A DNA stretch of 64,000 nt, taken from contig NZ_CP044543.1 in the NCBI RefSeq assembly GCF_008932115.1, forward strand, positions 930,001 through 994,000. The letters run 5' to 3'. Both the position numbers and the translations under genes were made by a program. This DNA comes from Bradyrhizobium betae. GTDB taxonomy: Bacteria; Pseudomonadota; Alphaproteobacteria; Rhizobiales; Xanthobacteraceae. Positions 52,400-60,945 of this stretch are shown here, piece by piece. The notes beneath the pieces were generated by a model that saw only the letters and a list, made by a program, of their open reading frames with translations, ran no database searches and had not been told where the DNA came from. The first letter of the stretch is position 1. Each line of letters starts with the position of its first letter.

Positions 52400-52708
52400 A
52401 TGACCGCAGAAAGGAATGCAATGGCCGCGATCGATCCCCTCACCGCAGGCGCCGTGTTCATCGCAACGGCGGCCACAGACGCGGTCTATGTCATGTTCAC
52501 CTCGGCGGTGATCGCGCGCAAGCGCGTGCCGGCGGCGAACTGGAGCGCGGTGTGGTATCTGCTCTCGTCCTACGCCGTGATCAGCTATACCGAAAACGCC
52601 TTCTACGTCGCCTTCGCGGCGATCGGCTCCTGGGCCGGCGCCTACGCCTCGCTGACCTTCCTGCACCGCCCGCCCGGCGGCCCGCCGGTGGGGGCGGCGC
52701 CGGAGTGA
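52400..52708 (+). CDS. Small membrane protein, unknown function
   Basis: The protein has 102 residues; an internal ATG at 52421 (MAAIDPLTAGAVF) may be the true start. Three hydrophobic stretches are seen: around 15-37, 48-70 and 72-87, with conserved-looking WYLLSSYAVISYTENAFYVAFAAIGSW. The C-terminus is Pro/Gly-rich. I do not recognise the family. It is divergent from the CoA transferase gene, whose start lies 36 bases away, so the two must share promoter DNA. Confidence 0.72.
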   Translation: MTAERNAMAAIDPLTAGAVFIATAATDAVYVMFTSAVIARKRVPAANWSAVWYLLSSYAVISYTENAFYVAFAAIGSWAGAYASLTFLHRPPGGPPVGAAPE

Positions 52709-52742
52709 GGGTGGAATTATTTCGAGTCCTTCATTGCCAGCC

Positions 52743-52874
52743 CCGTCATCCTGAGGTGCTCAGCTTGCGATGCAACGCATCGCAAGCTGAGCCTCGAAGG
52801 ATGCACGGCCGAGGTGGCAGCCGGGCCGTTGTCCTTCGAGGCCTCCGCTACGCTCCGGCACCTCAGGATGACGG
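52743..52874 (+). repeat. REP-type palindromic repeat, full copy
   Basis: CCGTCATCCTGAGGTGCTC is followed by a perfect CAGCTTGCGATGC / GCATCGCAAGCTG inner stem, GAGCCTCGAAGGATG and a second arm ending GCACCTCAGGATGACGG. Both outer ends carry an intact TCATCCTGAGG. Confidence 0.88.
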
Positions 52875-52948
52875 TGATAGAGCAAAATTTGCGACGACGA
52901 CGCATTCGCGACTAGAGTGCGTCGATCAACAAAAAGGAAAACCAAGCA

Positions 52949-53719
52949 ATGGATCTCGGTCTCAAAGGAAAGAACGCCATCGTGCTCGGCGGCACGCGCG
53001 GCATCGGGCGGGCGATTGCGGCGACGCTGGCCGGTGAAGGCACCAATGTGGCGGTGTGCGCGCGCAATGCGAATCAGGTCGCGGCTACTGTTGCCGAATT
53101 GAAGGCCGGCGGAATCCGCGCGACCGGCGGCCCGGTCGACGTCACCGATGGTGCTGCGCTGAAATCGTGGATCGAAGGCGCGGCAAACGAGCTCGGCGGC
53201 ATCGACATGCTGTTCTCCAACGCCGGCGCGATGGCGCAAGGCCACGATGCGGCATCCTGGGAGCAGAATTTCCGGCTGGATCTGCTCGGCGCCGTGCATG
53301 CGTTCGATGCCGCGCGTCCGTTCCTCGAAGCCAGCGGCGAGAAGAGCGGCGATGCGGCCTTCGTCATCATCTCCTCGATCTCGGCGGCGCAGGCCGATCT
53401 CGCCAGCTCCTACGGCCCGATCAAGGCGGCGCTGATCCACATGGCCAAGGGACTGGCGCGGCAATACGCCAAGAAGAAGATCCGCGTGAATGTCGTGTCG
53501 CCCGGCACCGTCTATTTCAAGGGCGGCGTCTGGAACATGATCGAGCAGAACATGCCCGAGCGTTACAATGATGCCATGAAGCGCAACCCCACCGGCCGCA
53601 TGGCGACGCCGCAGGAGATCGCGAGCGCGGCGGTGTTTCTGGCGAGCCCGGTGTCGGGGTTCACCACGGGATCGAATCTCGTCGTGGACGGGGCGATCTC
53701 GAACCGGGTGAATTTCTAG
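52949..53719 (+). CDS. Short-chain dehydrogenase/reductase
   Basis: The protein has 256 residues with a Rossmann fold. The cofactor motif is LGGTRGIGRAIAATLAGEG, followed by NAGAMAQG and the catalytic Ser in SSISAAQ with YGPIK giving Tyr-x-x-x-Lys. The C-terminal FTTGSNLVVDGA is the usual end of classical SDRs. The Asn of the tetrad is not clear. Substrate is unknown. A REP copy lies on each side of the gene. Confidence 0.93.
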   Translation: MDLGLKGKNAIVLGGTRGIGRAIAATLAGEGTNVAVCARNANQVAATVAELKAGGIRATGGPVDVTDGAALKSWIEGAANELGGIDMLFSNAGAMAQGHDAASWEQNFRLDLLGAVHAFDAARPFLEASGEKSGDAAFVIISSISAAQADLASSYGPIKAALIHMAKGLARQYAKKKIRVNVVSPGTVYFKGGVWNMIEQNMPERYNDAMKRNPTGRMATPQEIASAAVFLASPVSGFTTGSNLVVDGAISNRVNF

Positions 53720-53741
53720 GAGCTGGCGGTCCTTGCCAATT

Positions 53742-53872
53742 CCGTCATCCTGAGGCGCGAGGCATGCGATGCAACGCATCGCGTGCCGAGCCTCGAAGGA
53801 TGAGCGGCCCCGATGCAGCCGGGCCGTCGCCCTTCGAGGGCCGCTGAAGAAGCGGCCACTTCAGGGTGACGG
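53742..53872 (+). repeat. REP-type palindromic repeat, full copy
   Basis: CCGTCATCCTGAGGCGCGAG, inner stem GCATGCGATG / CATCGCGTGC, GAGCCTCGAAGGATGAG, then the arm GCCCTTCGAGGGCCGCTGAAG ending TTCAGGGTGACGG. It fills the gap between the convergent SDR and dnaE2 genes. Confidence 0.88.
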
Positions 53873-53901
53873 TTTGAGAGCACTGTTGTGAGCGACAACC
53901 C

Positions 53902-56900
53902 TCAATGGAAATCCCGCGACGGCGGCAGGATGCGGACGTTGCGGGGGTGGCGGACTTTTTGCGCTGGCATGTCTGCGTGGTCGCGGCGGTCGTCATTGAG
54001 CGGCTCGACCACGGTAGCGCCGGCCGGCACTGGGTGCTCGCGGCTGAGCGCATCGTTGGTGAGGCCGACCAGGTCGTGCGAGCGGTCGATCATGCGCTGG
54101 GCGATGAGATGCGTCACCTTTTCGGGGCTGCTCTGGATGTAGCCCTCGACCAGGATGAGGCGCGCGCCCATCACCTCCTTGCGGTACTGCTCCATGATCT
54201 TGGGCCACACCACGACATTGGCGATGCCGGTTTCGTCCTCGAGCGTCATGAACACGACGCCGCTGGCGCTGCCCGGCCGCTGCCGGACCAGCACCACGCC
54301 GGCGCAGCGGACGCGCCGCCGTTCGTTCTCGTGGCTGATTTCCCTGCACGCCACCACCCGCTCGCGCGAAAACATCTCGCGCAAGAACTCCATCGGATGG
54401 CCCTTCAGCGACAGCCGGATGGTCTGGTAGTCCGCGACCACCTGCTCGGCACGCGGCATCAGCGGCAACGGCTGCGCGTGCTCGTCGGGCTGCTCGCGGG
54501 CGGTCGCCGCCTCGAACAACGGCAGCGGCACATCGTCCGGCAGCCGCCGCACCTGCCACAACGCCTCGCGGCGGTCGAGCCCGAGCGAGCGGAACGCGTC
54601 GGCATCCGCCAGCAGGATCAACGCACGCTTGGGCAGGCCGGTGTCGCGGGCAAAATCCTCGAGCGAGGTGAAGGGACGGCGATTGCGCGCGGCGATAATG
54701 CGGTCGGCCCAGTCCTCCTGGTTGACATAGTCCTTGCCTTGCCGCCTTGCCTGCTCCTTCCTGAGCCTCTCCTCATCCTGATCGAGCCAGTGGAAGCCGT
54801 CGATCTGGCGGAAGCCGAGGCGCACGGCGCAATATTCGTCGCTCCCTTCCTCCAGCGTGTTCTGCGCAAAGCTATGGGATACGTCGATGTCGCGCACCTC
54901 GACGCCGTTCTTGCGGGCGTCGCTGACGATCTGCGCCGGGGCGTAAAAGCCCATCGGCTGCGAATTGAGGAGCCCGCAGCAGAACGCATCGGGGTGGTGA
55001 TATTTCAGCCAGGAGGAGATGTAGACGAGCTGGGCAAAGCTGGCCGCGTGGCTTTCGGGGAAACCGTAGGAGCCAAACCCCTTGATCTGGTCGAAGCAAT
55101 TTCTGGCGAACTGGGGATCGTACCCTCGCCTGATCATGTTGCCGATCATTTTCTCTTCGAAATTGCCAATGGTCCCGACGTTGCGGAATGTTGCCATCGC
55201 GCGCCGCAATCCGTTGGCCTCTTCCGAGGTAAACTCCGCGGCCACGATCGCAATCCGCATGGCCTGCTCCTGAAACAAGGGCACGCCGAGCGTCTTGTGC
55301 AGGACCTCTCGCAGCTCGTTCTTTTTGCCGCCCTTGGGGTAAGGATACTCGATGTCCTCCGGCTTCATTTTCCGCCGCCGCAAGTAAGGGTGCACCATGT
55401 CGCCCTGGATCGGCCCAGGGCGCACGATCGCGACCTCGATGACGAGATCGTAGAAGGTCCGCGGCTTCAGTCGCGGCAGCATGTTCATCTGGGCGCGGCT
55501 CTCGACCTGGAACACGCCGAGGGATTCACCCTGGCATAGCATGTCATAGACCTTGGCATCGTCCTGCTCCACCGTTGCCAGCTCCAAACGCTTGCCCTTG
55601 TGCTGATCGATCAGATCAAAGCACTTCCTGATGCAGGTCAGCATGCCGAGCGCGAGCACGTCGACCTTCATCATGTTGAGCGCGTCGACGTCGTCCTTGT
55701 CCCATTCGATGAAGGTGCGGTCGTCCATCGCGGCGTTACCGATCGGCACATAGGTGTCGAGCCGGTCCTGCGTCAGCACATAGCCGCCGACATGCTGGGA
55801 GAGATGGCGCGGGAATTCGATCAGCTCGGTCGCAAGCTCGACCGCCAGGTTGATCATCGGATTTTGCGGATCGAGCCCGGCCTGCCTGACCTGCATGTCG
55901 TTGAGGCCACGGCCCCAGCTTCCCCACACCGTGTCGGCGAGCGCGGCGGTGACGTCCTCGGTCAGGCCCAGCGCCTTGCCGACGTCGCGGATGGCGCTGC
56001 GCGGACGGTAATGGATCACGGTGGCGATGATCGCGGCGCGGTGGCGACCATAGCGGCGATAGACATATTGCATCACCTCCTCGCGCCGCGAATGCTCGAA
56101 ATCGACGTCGATGTCAGGCGGCTCCAGCCGCTCCTTGGAGATGAAGCGCTCGAACAGGAGGTCGACCTTGGTCGGGTCGACCGAGGTGACGCCGAGCACG
56201 TAGCAGACGGCCGAATTCGCCGCCGATCCGCGCCCCTGGCACAGGATGTTCTGGCTGCGCGCGTAGTGGACGATGTCGTGCACGGTGAGGAAATAGTGCG
56301 CGTATTTGAGCTCGGCGATCAGCGCGAGCTCTTTCTTCAGGGTCGCGCGCAGCTTTGCGTCAATATTTTCGATACCGCCAAAGTAGGTGTCGACGCCCGC
56401 CCAGGTCAAATCCTCCAGATGCCCCTGCGCGGTCTTGCCCGGCGGCACCGGCTCGTCGGGATACTGATATTTGAGCTGGTCGAGCGAAAAGTCGATGCGG
56501 TCGGCAAAGCGCATGGTCTCCGCGATCGCCTGGGGAAAGTCACGGAACAGCCGCGACATTTCGCGGGGCGTCTTCAGGAAGCGCTCGGCATTGGCTTCCA
56601 GCTTCCGCCCGACCGCCTCGATCGTGGTCTTCTCCCGGATACAGGTCAGTACATCCTGAAGCGGACGGCGGCCGGCATCGTGATAGAGCACCTCGTTGGT
56701 CGCGAGCAGCGGCACCTTGGCTGCCACCGCGAGATCATCGAGCCGCGCCAGACGGCGGCGGTCGTCGCCGCGATAGATCAGGCTGGCCGCCAGCCATACG
56801 CCATCGGCGCGGCTTGCTTTCAGCTTTGCAAGAACATCCAGCGCCTGCGCCGCATCGAAGCGATGCGGCAGCGTCAGGACCAGGAGCTGGCCTTCGGAAA

Positions 56901-57279
56901 ACGCCAGGAGATCGGCGAAGGTGAGATGGCACTCGCCCTTCTCGATCCGCGTGATGTCGTCGCCGCGCTTGCCCCTTGTGAGGAGCTGGCAGAGCCGGCC
57001 ATAGGCCGCGCGGTCGCGCGGATAGACAAAGATGTCGGGCGTGCCGTCTACGAAGACGATGCGCGCGCCGATCAGCAGCTTCGGCTTGTTCAGCACCTCG
57101 GCATTGTCGAGTTCCTTCCAGGCCCGCACGACGCCGGCAAGCGTGTTGTGATCGGCGATGCCGATGACGGGGATCTCAAGCTTGCTCGCCTGATGCACAT
57201 AGGCGCGCGGATCCGAGCCGCCGCGCAGAAAGGAGAAATTCGTGGTGATGCCGATCTCGGCATAAGCGGGCGTGCTCAT
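53902..57279 (-). CDS. dnaE2: Error-prone DNA polymerase DnaE2 (ImuC)
   Basis: The protein has 1,125 residues. DnaE2 performs SOS-induced translesion synthesis with ImuA and ImuB. The catalytic Asp motif is EPPDIDVDFEHSRREEV with KVDVLALGML. The N-terminal PHP domain reads EIGITTNFSFLRGG, where the metal-binding His pair of replicative DnaE (HCHS) is lost, as is usual in DnaE2. A C-terminal OB-fold (GVVLVRQRPGSASGVVFMTLEDETG) is present. The start overlaps the imuB stop as ATGA. Confidence 0.96.
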   Translation of the reverse strand: MSTPAYAEIGITTNFSFLRGGSDPRAYVHQASKLEIPVIGIADHNTLAGVVRAWKELDNAEVLNKPKLLIGARIVFVDGTPDIFVYPRDRAAYGRLCQLLTRGKRGDDITRIEKGECHLTFADLLAFSEGQLLVLTLPHRFDAAQALDVLAKLKASRADGVWLAASLIYRGDDRRRLARLDDLAVAAKVPLLATNEVLYHDAGRRPLQDVLTCIREKTTIEAVGRKLEANAERFLKTPREMSRLFRDFPQAIAETMRFADRIDFSLDQLKYQYPDEPVPPGKTAQGHLEDLTWAGVDTYFGGIENIDAKLRATLKKELALIAELKYAHYFLTVHDIVHYARSQNILCQGRGSAANSAVCYVLGVTSVDPTKVDLLFERFISKERLEPPDIDVDFEHSRREEVMQYVYRRYGRHRAAIIATVIHYRPRSAIRDVGKALGLTEDVTAALADTVWGSWGRGLNDMQVRQAGLDPQNPMINLAVELATELIEFPRHLSQHVGGYVLTQDRLDTYVPIGNAAMDDRTFIEWDKDDVDALNMMKVDVLALGMLTCIRKCFDLIDQHKGKRLELATVEQDDAKVYDMLCQGESLGVFQVESRAQMNMLPRLKPRTFYDLVIEVAIVRPGPIQGDMVHPYLRRRKMKPEDIEYPYPKGGKKNELREVLHKTLGVPLFQEQAMRIAIVAAEFTSEEANGLRRAMATFRNVGTIGNFEEKMIGNMIRRGYDPQFARNCFDQIKGFGSYGFPESHAASFAQLVYISSWLKYHHPDAFCCGLLNSQPMGFYAPAQIVSDARKNGVEVRDIDVSHSFAQNTLEEGSDEYCAVRLGFRQIDGFHWLDQDEERLRKEQARRQGKDYVNQEDWADRIIAARNRRPFTSLEDFARDTGLPKRALILLADADAFRSLGLDRREALWQVRRLPDDVPLPLFEAATAREQPDEHAQPLPLMPRAEQVVADYQTIRLSLKGHPMEFLREMFSRERVVACREISHENERRRVRCAGVVLVRQRPGSASGVVFMTLEDETGIANVVVWPKIMEQYRKEVMGARLILVEGYIQSSPEKVTHLIAQRMIDRSHDLVGLTNDALSREHPVPAGATVVEPLNDDRRDHADMPAQKVRHPRNVRILPPSRDFH

Positions 57280-58862
57280 GCGAAGAGACCGTGGACATAC
57301 CAGCCGGGAGAAGCGGGCTTGCCATCGCCGTCGAACACCTCCCCTTCGTAAAGGCCATCGCGGAAAATCCAGAAGCGCAGGCCTTCAGCATCCTCGATGC
57401 GGAAATAATCCCGCGTCAGCTGCCTGCCGTCCTGCCGCCACCATTCCATGGCGATGCGCTCGGGTCCTTCCACCCGCACCACCGCATGTAGCGCGCGGCG
57501 CCAGGTGAACTGATGCGGCGGCCCATCGGGCACGGTCGCGAACGGCACATTGATCGGCTCCGGTCTGTCGAACAGCCGCAAGGGACGCAGCGGCGGCTCG
57601 CTCTCGGCGCGCGCCGGCCATTCGGCCTGCATGGCGACGGCGAGATGGTGCTGCGCCGGCGCGGCCAGCACCGCACATTCGGGGATATGCGTATCTTGCG
57701 GCAGGTGCACGACGACACGTTTTCCGCCGATGCGCGCGGCGATGCGGTCGATCAGCGCGGCGAGCTCGTCATTGTCGTGAACATGGGCGTCGAGATCGCG
57801 CTGCTCCTGCACCACGATCTCGGTACGGCTCGCCGACAGCCGCACCATGTCGAAGCCGAAGCCGGGATCGAGGGGATCGGCGAGCGCGTCGAGGCGTTCA
57901 CGGAACAAGCGGTCGATGACCGCGCTTCGCGTCACCGGCCGCCCGGTCTCGACCATGATCGCGCGCACCGCGCCGTCGGTGCGGAAGAAGGCGGCCTCCA
58001 ATCGCCGCGCACCTTTGCCCTGCTTCTCCATGGACGCGATCAATGTGTCGGCCAGGCGCGACAGCGTCATCGCGATCATGGTGTCGGTCGCGATCGGCTC
58101 GGCAAAGCGCTTCTCCACGATGTAATCGGGCAGCGGCTTGCGCGGATTGATCGGCGCATCGCCCTGCCCCAGCGCATGCGCGAGCAGCGTCGAGAACCGC
58201 GCGCCGAACCGCGCCGTGATCTCGCCCGGCGCGCGCGCGGCGACATCGCCGATGGTCTTCAGCCCGGCGCGGCGCAGGCCTGTGGTGATGGCCTCGCCGG
58301 CGCCGAGCGCGGACACTGGAAACCGGTCGATCGCCGCCGCTTCCCCGCCATCGGCAACGATGGTCCCGGACGTCTGCCGCGTCAGCGTGCGCGCACAGAC
58401 CGAGGTCCCGGCAACGGCCGCGCTGACCGCAAAGCCTTGCCGGGCAAGCGCACGGACCAGAGTCTGCAACAATGCAGCCTCGCCGCCGAACAGATGCGCG
58501 CAGCCGGTGATGTCCAAAAACAAGCCGTGCGGCGGATCGAGCGCCACCAGTGGGGTGAAGCGGTCGCACCAGTCGGCGATGTCGCTGAGCGTCTTTGCGT
58601 CAGCTACCGCATCGGCGTCGAACACTTTCAAGTCCGGGCACATCGCCCGCGCATTGGCGAACGGCTGGCCGATATACAGCCCCAAACGCGACGCAGCGTC
58701 GTCCAGCGCATGGAGCACCAGCGCATTGTTGTCCTTGATGACGACGATGCATGGCTCTTGGTCCTTAACCAGCGCGCCGTTGAACCGCTGGATCCGGTCG
58801 ATGGGCAGACGCGGCAGCCACAGGCTGAGGATGCGCCGACGGTTCACTGAACTGGCACTCAT
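57276..58862 (-). CDS. imuB: DNA polymerase Y family protein ImuB
   Basis: The protein has 528 residues. ImuB is an inactive Y-family polymerase that links DnaE2 to the sliding clamp. The start gives SVNRRRILSLWLPRLPIDRIQ. The little-finger and palm marks are LFLDITGCAHLFGGEAAL and LGAGEAITTGLRRAGLKTIGD. A likely clamp-binding segment is RPLRLFDRPEP. The acidic catalytic pair of active Y polymerases is not seen, as expected. Its 5' end overlaps imuA by about 98 bases. Confidence 0.93.
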   Translation of the reverse strand: MSASSVNRRRILSLWLPRLPIDRIQRFNGALVKDQEPCIVVIKDNNALVLHALDDAASRLGLYIGQPFANARAMCPDLKVFDADAVADAKTLSDIADWCDRFTPLVALDPPHGLFLDITGCAHLFGGEAALLQTLVRALARQGFAVSAAVAGTSVCARTLTRQTSGTIVADGGEAAAIDRFPVSALGAGEAITTGLRRAGLKTIGDVAARAPGEITARFGARFSTLLAHALGQGDAPINPRKPLPDYIVEKRFAEPIATDTMIAMTLSRLADTLIASMEKQGKGARRLEAAFFRTDGAVRAIMVETGRPVTRSAVIDRLFRERLDALADPLDPGFGFDMVRLSASRTEIVVQEQRDLDAHVHDNDELAALIDRIAARIGGKRVVVHLPQDTHIPECAVLAAPAQHHLAVAMQAEWPARAESEPPLRPLRLFDRPEPINVPFATVPDGPPHQFTWRRALHAVVRVEGPERIAMEWWRQDGRQLTRDYFRIEDAEGLRFWIFRDGLYEGEVFDGDGKPASPGWYVHGLFA

Positions 58863-59547
58863 CACATTTCCATTCCATGATCCACCGGCCGCACGGGCCA
58901 TGACGATTGCGCAACAGCTCGGCATCGAAGCGCGGCGCGCCCCATGCACTCCACATCGCGCCCGGCGGCGAATGCGCCGCGCGCAGCATCCACCGCGTCT
59001 CGGCGGTCGAGGGCAGCGGCTGCGCCGCCATCCGCAGCATCAGGCCGGTGACACCTGACGATTGCGCGGCCAGCGTCAGCTTGCGGCTCGCCACCAGATC
59101 AAACTGCCGCGTCTCACCCCAGAGCTCGAGTACGACGGCGCCGAGCGCATCGCAGGCGAGCGCATCGGCCGAGCTGCGCAGCGCGCTCTCGACATCGGCG
59201 GCGCGCACCATCACCACGCGGCGCGGATCGAGGCCGAGTTCGGCAAGCCCGCTCATCGACAGCGCACCGGTTTCCAGTTCCGAAAAATCCTGCCGCACCC
59301 ACAGCAGCGGCCGCTGCGCCGAGACGCGGCCTGCGAGGCCCATGACGAACCCCGTCGCGGCCGTCCCCTGCCGCCCCTCGCAAAACACCTCGTGGATCAC
59401 CGCGCGCGCGAGCCCGCCCTTCAGCGCGCTGTCGACCTCGCGATGGCCAAGCGCGACGTGATCGCGCTGATGGGCGACCTCCGCCGCCTCGATGCGCTCG
59501 ATCTGGCCGCGCAAGGTCGCAAGCGCGCTTGTTCGTGCGCCGCTCAT
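58765..59547 (-). CDS. imuA: ImuA, RecA-like mutasome factor
   Basis: The protein has 260 residues. ImuA is a RecA/SulA-related accessory protein of the ImuA-ImuB-DnaE2 mutasome. The N-terminal helix (LATLRGQIERIEA) leads into the RecA-like core ALKGGLARAVIHEVFC, RPLLWVRQDFSELETGALSMSGLAELGL and VLELWGETRQFDLVASRKLTL. The ATG at 59547 was chosen because AAGGAGCGG lies just before it; an in-frame ATG is 63 bases upstream. A LexA box lies 66 bases before the start. Confidence 0.92.
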   Translation of the reverse strand: MSGARTSALATLRGQIERIEAAEVAHQRDHVALGHREVDSALKGGLARAVIHEVFCEGRQGTAATGFVMGLAGRVSAQRPLLWVRQDFSELETGALSMSGLAELGLDPRRVVMVRAADVESALRSSADALACDALGAVVLELWGETRQFDLVASRKLTLAAQSSGVTGLMLRMAAQPLPSTAETRWMLRAAHSPPGAMWSAWGAPRFDAELLRNRHGPCGRWIMEWKCDECQFSEPSAHPQPVAAASAHRPDPAVQRRAG

Positions 59548-59612
59548 GCACGCCGCTCCTTCAGGGTGATTGCCGAGGCTCTCAAAAATAAGAACCTGCG
59601 GCTGGCTCATTT

Positions 59613-59627
59613 GTTCATGATATGTTC
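59613..59627. promoter_or_regulatory. LexA (SOS) box between imuA and the radical-SAM gene
   Basis: GTTC, seven bases, GTTC exactly fits the alphaproteobacterial LexA consensus GTTC-N7-GTTC. It lies 66 bases from imuA and 83 bases from the divergent radical-SAM gene. A TAATAT stretch directly follows it on the plus strand and could be a -10 element. One site may therefore repress both operons. Confidence 0.85.
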
Positions 59628-59709
59628 TAATATAAAGCTAACGGCGGTCCGGGAGTCAATCGAATTGGCATTCGGTCTGATTCATGAGCAGAATCAAAGG
59701 GATCCCACG

Positions 59710-60945
59710 ATGGACGTACAACGCAAGCTGGAGATCCTGGCGGACGCCGCCAAATACGACGCGTCCTGCGCCTCCAGCGGCTCCGAGAAGCGGGATTCCA
59801 GCGACGGCAAGGGCATGGGCTCGACCGCGCCGGGCATGGGCATCTGCCACTCCTACGCGCCGGATGGACGCTGCATCTCCCTGCTCAAGGTGCTGCTGAC
59901 CAACGCCTGCAATTACGATTGCCTCTATTGCGTCAACCGCGCCTCCAGCAACGTGCCGCGCGCCCGCTTCACCATCGACGAGGTGGTCAAGCTCACGCTC
60001 GACTTCTACCGGCGCAACTACATCGAGGGGCTGTTCCTCTCCTCCGGCATCATCCGCAGCCCCGATTACACCATGGAGCAGGTGGTCGGCGTCGCGCGCA
60101 AACTGCGCGAGGAGCATCACTTCCGCGGCTACATCCACCTCAAGACCATTCCGGAAGCCGACGACGCGCTGATCGCCGAAGCCGGCAGATATGCCGACCG
60201 CCTCTCCATCAACATCGAGATGCCCGAGGAGACGAGCCTGCAGCAATTCGCGCCGGAGAAGGACGTGCGCGCGATCCGCCGCACCATGGGCCGGCTGCGG
60301 CTGAAGCTGGACGAGGCCGAGGACAACCGCAGCGCAAGGACCAAGGCCAGGCCGCAACGTTTCGCGCCCGCCGGCCAAAGCACACAGATGATCGTCGGCG
60401 CAGATAGCGCCTCCGACCACACCATTCTCCACACCAGCGCCAATCTCTACGGCTCATACCGGCTGAGACGCGTCTATTACTCCGCCTTCAGCCCGATCCC
60501 CGATGCCAGCCGCGCGTTGCCCTTGCGCGCGCCGCCATTGCTGCGCGAGCACCGGCTCTACCAGGCCGACTGGCTGATGCGGTTCTACGGCTTCGACGTT
60601 GCGGAGATCGTCGACGACAGCGCCATGCTGCCGCTCGACATCGACCCCAAGCTCGCCTGGGCGCTGCGCAACCGCGACCGCTTCCCGCTCGACATCAACC
60701 GCGCCAGCCGCGAGGAGCTGCTGCGCGTGCCCGGCTTCGGCACCAAGACGGTCGAACGCATCATTGCAACGCGGCGCACCACCACGATCCGCGTTGCCGA
60801 TCTGGCGCGGCTGCATGTTCCCCAGAAAAAGGCGCTGCCGTTCATCGTCCTCAGCGATCACCGGCCCGCCCCACATCGGCTAGATGCAGCCGGGCTCATC
60901 GAGCGGTTCAAGCCGAAGGCAACGCAACTGGGATTTGGCTTCTGA
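59710..60945 (+). CDS. Putative DNA modification/repair radical SAM protein (UdgX-linked)
   Basis: The protein has 411 residues. The radical-SAM cluster motif is NACNYDCLYC, with cysteines at 67, 71 and 74. A helix-hairpin-helix segment near the C-terminus (LLRVPGFGTKTVERII) suggests DNA binding. The family (TIGR03916, as I recall) is encoded next to UdgX-type uracil-DNA glycosylases, as here. Its chemistry is unknown; SplB-like photoproduct repair is a guess from the fold. The start codon of udgX overlaps its stop. Confidence 0.9.
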   Translation: MDVQRKLEILADAAKYDASCASSGSEKRDSSDGKGMGSTAPGMGICHSYAPDGRCISLLKVLLTNACNYDCLYCVNRASSNVPRARFTIDEVVKLTLDFYRRNYIEGLFLSSGIIRSPDYTMEQVVGVARKLREEHHFRGYIHLKTIPEADDALIAEAGRYADRLSINIEMPEETSLQQFAPEKDVRAIRRTMGRLRLKLDEAEDNRSARTKARPQRFAPAGQSTQMIVGADSASDHTILHTSANLYGSYRLRRVYYSAFSPIPDASRALPLRAPPLLREHRLYQADWLMRFYGFDVAEIVDDSAMLPLDIDPKLAWALRNRDRFPLDINRASREELLRVPGFGTKTVERIIATRRTTTIRVADLARLHVPQKKALPFIVLSDHRPAPHRLDAAGLIERFKPKATQLGFGF

